Part shown: positions 6,212-10,095 of the stretch, piece by piece | Position numbering within the stretch: position 1 is the stretch's first letter | Layout: the number at the start of each line of letters is the position of its first letter | From: an uncultured Clostridia bacterium | GTDB lineage: Bacteria; Bacillota_A; Clostridia; TANB77; CAG-508 | Reading direction: 5' to 3' | Length of the DNA stretch: 10,095 bases | Assembly (NCBI GenBank): GCA_944393165.1 | Contig: CALXZF010000144.1 | Coordinates: 1 to 10,095, forward strand | The notes under the pieces: generated by a model | Told to the model about the DNA's origin: nothing | The model's database searches: none | Seen by the model: the letters and a program-made list of their open reading frames with translations, nothing else | Translations under genes and position numbers: made by a program

Positions 6212-6478
6212 TTACGCATTTGCCGCATTTAATTTTTTAGCTAAATTTGATTTTTTTCTAGCTGCTGTATTTTTAACGATAACACCTTTTGTACAAGCTT
6301 GATCTATTTTTTTAGTAGCAACTGAGAATAATTTTGTAGCTTCTTCAATATTTTTATTTTCTAAAGCTTCTTCAAATCTTCTTATAGCTGTTTTATATTC
6401 AGATTTAATCATGTTATTTCTTAAAGTTTTCTTTTCAATAACATTAACTCTTTTTATAGCTGATTTAATATTTGGCAT
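6212..6478 (-). CDS. rpsT: 30S ribosomal protein S20
   Basis: Primary 16S rRNA-binding protein of the small subunit, made of long basic helices. The 88-residue product begins [21 protein letters not shown], close to the family's N-terminal signature, and carries the [29 protein letters not shown] region typical of the C-terminal helix; length is normal. I chose ATG 6478 because AAAGGGAGG (6487-6495) lies 8 nt upstream; a GTG three codons earlier overlaps that signal. It is a single-gene unit with a promoter 43 nt upstream of the ATG and a terminator downstream. The leader is only about 35 nt, so a long autoregulatory structure is not evident. Confidence 0.96.
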   Translation of the reverse strand: MPNIKSAIKRVNVIEKKTLRNNMIKSEYKTAIRRFEEALENKNIEEATKLFSVATKKIDQACTKGVIVKNTAARKKSNLAKKLNAANA

Positions 6479-6520
6479 ATTTTGCACCTCCCTTTAAGCA
6501 TAATAAATATAACAAATAAC

Positions 6521-6549
6521 AGTATAACATGAAAATGGCAAATTTGCAA
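6521..6549 (-). promoter_or_regulatory. SigA-type promoter of rpsT with extended -10
   Basis: On the minus strand, TTGCAA (6549-6544) and TATACT (6526-6521) are spaced by 17 nt, with TGT immediately before the -10 giving an extended TGn element. The predicted start near 6514 fits a short leader before rpsT. This is one of the best promoters in the window, as expected for a ribosomal protein gene. Confidence 0.8.
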
Positions 6550-6626
6550 GCGTTTTCCAAAATTTTTATGTGACCCTTAAATCTAAAACTAAATTCCGGA
6601 GAAAAGAAATTTTATATTTAACCTTT

Positions 6627-7421
6627 TTATGTGCACTTATTTATCTCTTCTATAATTTCCTTGCCTGTCATTTCACAAGGAATATTTATTCTTTTTACAT
6701 AATCTTCATCAAAACTATTAAAATTATTTATTCCAATATCATATAACTGCATATCTATACCATTATTTTTTAAAGCCCTAACAGTTTCATTTGTATATGC
6801 ACCATATGGATACGCAAATACTTTCAAATCTTTTTTTCCTAAGTTTTCCTCCATAATTTTATAAGATTCAAGAACATCATCACGGATTTCTCTTACAGGA
6901 ACTTTATTGTAAAAGATATGCTTTGTACTATGACTATATATCTCTATCAAACCACTATTTTGCATTTCTAAACAGTTATCCCAGCTTAAATATTTTACAT
7001 TATCTATTTCTTTTCCAATATTATCTGTAACTATAAAAATAGATGCTTTAACTTTATACTCTTTTAAAATTGGAAAGATATATTCATAATTACTATAATA
7101 ACCGTCATCAAAAGTTATTAAAATAGGCTTTTCAGGAAGTTCTATTTTACCATTAATTGCATCATAAAGTTCTTTAATTGACATAGGTGTATAGCCATTT
7201 TCAATAATTACTTTTATATTTTCTTCAAAACTTTTTGGTGTATTAATATAGTTGTAATTATCAGGCTCAGTTTCAGGAACAACAGTCACGAAATCGTGAT
7301 ATAGTAATATTGGTATTTTTATATCTTCTTTATTATTATCAAAAGATTTATTAAAAAATATTAGTATGCTTCCCAGCACAATAATTAATATCAGTACAAG
7401 TAACAAAATTTTTTTATTCAT
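6627..7421 (-). CDS. Membrane-anchored polysaccharide deacetylase (CE4, NodB-like)
   Basis: Carbohydrate esterase family 4 enzyme, expected to remove N-acetyl groups from an aminosugar polymer outside the membrane. Of 264 residues, 4-23 form a hydrophobic anchor with a basic MNKK start, followed by a short linker. The NodB domain shows motif 1 TFDDG (103-107, Asp105 catalytic base and Asp106 metal ligand), motif 2 SHSTKH (His164 and His168 metal ligands) and motif 3 AYPYG (203-207). The early IPILLYHDF is typical of the PgaB/IcaB-type subfamily. I chose ATG 7421 because AGAGGTG (7428-7434) lies just upstream; the GTG at 7430 is part of that signal. It is divergent from a PgaC-like glycosyltransferase, supporting a role in exopolysaccharide modification; peptidoglycan deacetylation is the alternative. 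Confidence 0.9.
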   Translation of the reverse strand: MNKKILLLVLILIIVLGSILIFFNKSFDNNKEDIKIPILLYHDFVTVVPETEPDNYNYINTPKSFEENIKVIIENGYTPMSIKELYDAINGKIELPEKPILITFDDGYYSNYEYIFPILKEYKVKASIFIVTDNIGKEIDNVKYLSWDNCLEMQNSGLIEIYSHSTKHIFYNKVPVREIRDDVLESYKIMEENLGKKDLKVFAYPYGAYTNETVRALKNNGIDMQLYDIGINNFNSFDEDYVKRINIPCEMTGKEIIEEINKCT

Positions 7422-7482
7422 AAATTTCACCTCTATATATTATATGCAACAACAGAAAAACGACACATTTTTACAATAATCA

Positions 7483-7517
7483 CCTTTATATATCATTTTT
7501 CATACGATATATAAGGG
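7483..7517. promoter_or_regulatory. 12-bp inverted repeat overlapping the glycosyltransferase ribosome-binding region
   Basis: CCTTTATATATC (7483-7494) and GATATATAAGGG (7506-7517) pair at 11 of 12 positions plus a G-T wobble, with an 11-nt spacer. The right arm runs into AAGGGGTG, the Shine-Dalgarno of the glycosyltransferase. It lies between two divergent genes, so it could be an operator or a translation-controlling hairpin. TTTACA at 7470-7475 with TATCAT at 7491-7496 is a possible but poorly spaced (15 nt) promoter overlapping it. Confidence 0.4.
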
Positions 7518-7525
7518 GTGAAAAT

Positions 7526-8818
7526 ATGTTTTTTATCTCAATTACACTTGCAATACTTTATTTAATTTTTTCGATTTTTATAAGCATTAATTGGATTAAC
7601 GATATAGCTTGTTATTTTGGATATTTTTTGGCAATATATCTTGTAACATTTATAGCATTAATACCTGGTTTTAATTATGTATTTAACTTTGTTAGCTTAC
7701 TATGCGATAAGAACAATAAAAAGAATAAAAAGGACAAAAAAGCATGTGCTAAAAAAAGTGAAGATGTAACCATATTAATACCAGTTTATAATTCCAAAGA
7801 ATGTATAAAAGAGACAATAAATTCTATAAAAAATCAGAAATACAAAGGGCATATCTATATAGATGTTATAGATGATGGCTCAACAGACGGAACAACAGAA
7901 TTATTGAGAAAAATGGATTTAGAAGAGAATATTAAATTTATAGAATCATCGCATATTGGTAAGGCGGCGGCCTTGAATAAAGGCTTACAATGCGTATCTA
8001 CTGATTATGTTATTACAGTCGATAGTGATACTACTCTTCATCCATTAGCAGTTCAAAAAATAATGAATAAGTTGGTTAATTCTGATGAAAAGACAGTTGC
8101 GACAGCTGGTAGCTTATTTGTAAAAAATGCTAAAAAAAGCTTTGTAACCAAAGTACAAGAGTGGGATTATACTTTAGGGATTTTTGGAGTAAAAATGCTA
8201 CAAGGAAACTATAATTCCACATTAGTAGCACAAGGAGCTTTTAGTGCATATAAAACAGAAACTTTAAAAGAAATTGGTGGCTGGAAAAACTGCGTGGGAG
8301 AGGATATTGTTTTAACTTGGCAATTATTAAGCAAAGGATACAATACAAATTTTGCTAAAAATGCTATTGCATTTACGGAAGTTCCAGAAAAATGGAGTAA
8401 ATTAGGTAAACAAAGAAAAAGATGGGCTAGAGGTATGATAGAGGCGTTTAAGAAGGGAAAAGTATTAACATCAAGAAAACTTAATATAAAGTCTAAAATT
8501 CTAATGTGCTTAAATATATTCTTCCCATTAATAGATTTAGCACTTTTAATATTTGTACCACTAGGACTTATCTTATTACTATTAGGAAATCCATTACTAA
8601 TTGGCTGGATTTCATTACTCGTAATTCTTTTAGGACTATTACTTTGTTTATTGATTGAATATAAAAGAAGAAATGTGTTAAAAGAAATCGATTGTAAATT
8701 AGAAAAAAGAAGTAAGTTTGCATTTATAGTTTATATTTTATTATATGCGTTTATTTTATCACCATTTTGCTTAATTGGTTATATTTCGGAATTGGTAAAT
8801 TTTAAAAAAGAGTGGTAA
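7526..8818 (+). CDS. Family 2 processive glycosyltransferase (PgaC/IcaA-like)
   Basis: Membrane enzyme expected to polymerise a beta-linked sugar, by analogy with poly-N-acetylglucosamine synthases, and pass it through the membrane. Of 430 residues, two N-terminal hydrophobic regions (about 1-22 and 27-59) precede a Lys-rich linker and a GT2 domain: VTILIPVYN (81-89), DDGSTDG (116-122), DSD (166-168, metal/UDP-sugar), GED (258-260, catalytic base region) and QRKRW (296-300, the QxxRW of processive synthases). Three or more C-terminal membrane segments follow (about 324-354, 358-378, 398-418). AAGGGGTG lies just before ATG 7526. No PgaD/IcaD-like partner is next to it. Hyaluronan- or chitin-synthase-like specificity is possible; the neighbouring deacetylase favours an N-acetylglucosamine polymer. 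An insertion sequence ends 58 bp after the stop. Confidence 0.9.
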   Translation: MFFISITLAILYLIFSIFISINWINDIACYFGYFLAIYLVTFIALIPGFNYVFNFVSLLCDKNNKKNKKDKKACAKKSEDVTILIPVYNSKECIKETINSIKNQKYKGHIYIDVIDDGSTDGTTELLRKMDLEENIKFIESSHIGKAAALNKGLQCVSTDYVITVDSDTTLHPLAVQKIMNKLVNSDEKTVATAGSLFVKNAKKSFVTKVQEWDYTLGIFGVKMLQGNYNSTLVAQGAFSAYKTETLKEIGGWKNCVGEDIVLTWQLLSKGYNTNFAKNAIAFTEVPEKWSKLGKQRKRWARGMIEAFKKGKVLTSRKLNIKSKILMCLNIFFPLIDLALLIFVPLGLILLLLGNPLLIGWISLLVILLGLLLCLLIEYKRRNVLKEIDCKLEKRSKFAFIVYILLYAFILSPFCLIGYISELVNFKKEW

Positions 8819-8876
8819 ATTAGTTAGAAAAAAATTATATATGCAAATTCTAAAAGAAAAATTACTTTATACTAAA

Positions 8877-8901
8877 TGAACTGAACCCTAAAAGTTAGAC
8901 A
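8877..8901 (-). repeat. Terminal inverted repeat of the IS3-family element (orfB-side end)
   Basis: TGAACTGAACCCTAAAAGTT followed by AGACA closely resembles IS150-group IS3 termini as I recall them (TGnACTGnCCCC-AAAAAGTT-GACA pattern). It begins with TG and lies 19 bp beyond the orfB stop, the expected place. The other end and any target duplication are outside the window. Confidence 0.75.
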
Positions 8902-8919
8902 CTTTTTGATTAAGCTATA

Positions 8920-9771
8920 TTAGGCAACTTGTAAGGAATGAATTCTGTATTGAACAGGGCTCATTCCTTTCAATTTACCCTTAATCCTTTTGTTATTGTA
9001 ATAATCTATATATTCAATTAATTCTTTTTTAAAATGTTCTATTGACTCAAATTCTTGTAAATACAATAGTTCTGATTTTAGTAATCCAAAAAAGTTTTCA
9101 GCACAAGAATTATCTAAACAATTCCCTTTTCTAGACATACTTTGTTTAATTCCTTTTTTCTTTAAAATATGTTGATATTGTTTCATCTGATATTGCCAGC
9201 CTTGGTCTGAATGCAGTATTAAATTTGTGTTATCTGTTATTTTGCGAAATGCCTTTTCTAGCATATCTATAACTTGATTAAATATAGGTCTTTCAGATAT
9301 ATTGAAACTTATTACTTCTCCATTGAACAAATCAATTATTGGTGATAGGTATAATTTAGTTCCAAATAAAGAAAATTCTGTTACATCTGTAACCCATTTT
9401 TCATTAGGCTTATCTGCTTTAAAATTACGATTTAGAAGATTATCACATATTTTACCAATTTCACCCTTATATGATTTATACTTTCTAACTCTAACAAAAC
9501 ATTGTAGACCTATTTGTTTCATAAGCTTTAAAACAGTCTTATGATTTATTACGAATCCCCTATTATGTAATTCCATAGTTATTCTTCTATATCCATATCT
9601 ACCCTTGTTTTCATGATAAATTGCTGTAATTTCTTCTTTTATTTCTTTATATTTATCCTCTTTATTTAATTGCTTAAGATAGTAGTAATATGTACTTCTA
9701 GGCATTTCTGCTAATTCCAATAAAGCCGTTAACTTATATTTTTGCCTTAATTCTGTAACGACTATTACTTT
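8920..9771 (-). CDS. IS3-family transposase OrfB (DDE integrase domain)
   Basis: Catalytic half of the OrfAB transposase, cutting and joining the IS ends. The frame begins without its own Shine-Dalgarno; reading through the frameshift gives 283 residues, while a TTG at 9720 would give 266. Numbered from that TTG, an HTH_21-like region (YHENKGRYGYRRITMEL) precedes the rve domain with Asp112 (TDVTEF), Asp172 (HSDQGWQY) and Glu208 (CAENFFG). The last two are 35 residues apart, the canonical DD35E spacing. The C-terminus IDYYNNKRIKGKLKGMSPVQYR is the usual IS3 ending. It is probably made mainly as the OrfAB fusion. No defect is visible. Confidence 0.95.
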   Translation of the reverse strand, partial: KVIVVTELRQKYKLTALLELAEMPRSTYYYYLKQLNKEDKYKEIKEEITAIYHENKGRYGYRRITMELHNRGFVINHKTVLKLMKQIGLQCFVRVRKYKSYKGEIGKICDNLLNRNFKADKPNEKWVTDVTEFSLFGTKLYLSPIIDLFNGEVISFNISERPIFNQVIDMLEKAFRKITDNTNLILHSDQGWQYQMKQYQHILKKKGIKQSMSRKGNCLDNSCAENFFGLLKSELLYLQEFESIEHFKKELIEYIDYYNNKRIKGKLKGMSPVQYRIHSLQVA

Positions 9772-9774
9772 TTC
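9765..9774 (-). other. Probable -1 programmed frameshift site between orfA and orfB
   Basis: On the minus strand orfA ends AAG AAA AAG TAA. Slipping back one base at G AAA AAG continues as GTA ATA GTC in the orfB frame, which is open from there. This is the usual arrangement in IS3 elements, where an A-rich slippery run just before the orfA stop makes the OrfAB fusion. The heptamer is GAAAAAG, not the ideal AAAAAAG, so efficiency may be lower. Confidence 0.6.
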
Positions 9775-10094
9775 TTGCTTTCTCGCTTTATTCTTTCCTG
9801 AACTAAGGCATTTAATTTTTTTAAGTATTCATTCTCCATTCTAAGTTGTTCATTTTCTTTTAATAATTTTTCTTTGTCTGTTAATTTTTTTTCATTTTTG
9901 GAAGATTTAGAATTCATTTTTTTCCTTCTACCTCGTTGATCTTCATAGAGTGCTTGAGGTCCTCTCTCATCATATATTTTCTCCCATGTCTTTATTGTAT
10001 TCCTTCCTGGAATTTTAAATTTTATTGCTACATCTCTTAAAGACATATGGTTTTGCTTTTTATATTCTATCACATCTTCTTTAAATCTTCCACT
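9765..10094 (-). CDS. IS3-family transposase OrfA, N-terminus outside the window
   Basis: DNA-binding half of the transposase. At least 109 residues are visible and the frame runs off the window edge (SGRFKEDVIEYKKQ at the start), so the GTG at 10073 is not the true start. The helix-turn-helix spans MSLRDVAIKFKIPGRNTIKTWEKIYDERG, followed by a basic RGRRKK stretch and a coiled coil (KLLKENEQLRMENEYLKKLNALV) with leucines about every seven residues, which in this family mediates multimerisation. It ends just past the slippery sequence. Confidence 0.93.
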   Translation of the reverse strand, partial: SGRFKEDVIEYKKQNHMSLRDVAIKFKIPGRNTIKTWEKIYDERGPQALYEDQRGRRKKMNSKSSKNEKKLTDKEKLLKENEQLRMENEYLKKLNALVQERIKRESKKK

Positions 10095-10095
10095 A

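Larger units (their letters stand above)
8877..10095 (-). mobile_element. IS3-family insertion sequence (IS150-like), truncated by the window edge
   Basis: Contains the orfB-side terminal repeat, orfB with a complete DDE triad, a probable -1 frameshift site and most of orfA. Transcription is on the minus strand, toward the glycosyltransferase gene. Reading frames are intact, so the copy may be active or recently inserted. Confidence 0.9.

Noticed and set aside
7439..7444. TATAAT as the -10 of the deacetylase promoter (minus strand)
   Set aside because: It would start transcription inside or next to the Shine-Dalgarno at 7428-7434, and no -35 box sits at the right distance.

Overview
The window reads as chromosomal DNA of a low-GC member of the Firmicutes, most likely class Clostridia. 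The base composition is strongly AT-rich, with AT-rich codon use and strong GGAGG-type Shine-Dalgarno sequences. Housekeeping proteins of clostridial type are present (GatCAB, ribosomal protein S20, a YqkD-like hydrolase). I cannot name a species from the sequence.

Layout. (1) 1-1629, plus strand: the 3' part of a YqkD-like alpha/beta hydrolase, then a 136-bp nested palindrome built of GGGAC/GTCCC units (REP/BIME-like), then a thymidylate-kinase-family gene whose Shine-Dalgarno starts right after the palindrome. (2) 1638-1886: an imperfect palindrome of about 249 bp, followed by a clear SigA-type promoter. (3) 1990-5224: the gatC-gatA-gatB operon for the tRNA-dependent amidotransferase, closed by a 13-bp terminator hairpin. 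(4) 5281-6211: a gene-poor stretch. It holds a strong plus-strand promoter, a roughly 240-nt putative small transcript with switch-like pairing and its own terminator, a minus-strand 81-aa two-helix membrane protein whose 3' end overlaps that terminator, two tandem bulged hairpins, a palindrome and the rpsT terminator. (5) 6212-6549, minus strand: rpsT with a well-formed promoter. (6) 6627-8818: a divergent pair, a membrane-anchored CE4 polysaccharide deacetylase (minus) and a PgaC/IcaA-type processive glycosyltransferase (plus). (7) 8877 to the window end: one end of an IS3-family (IS150-like) insertion sequence, with orfA and orfB on the minus strand joined by a probable -1 frameshift.

How the genes work together. 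GatC, GatA and GatB form one enzyme that amidates misacylated Glu-tRNA(Gln) and/or Asp-tRNA(Asn). The deacetylase and glycosyltransferase plausibly make and modify one extracellular beta-linked aminosugar polymer, as IcaA/IcaB or PgaC/PgaB do; this is inferred from the families and adjacency. The remaining genes are independent housekeeping or mobile units.

The least explained parts are non-coding: the two palindromic elements in the first 2 kb, the small transcript at about 5406-5648, and the tandem hairpins at 6016-6097. I see no CRISPR array, complete tRNA, rRNA or recognisable defence system.
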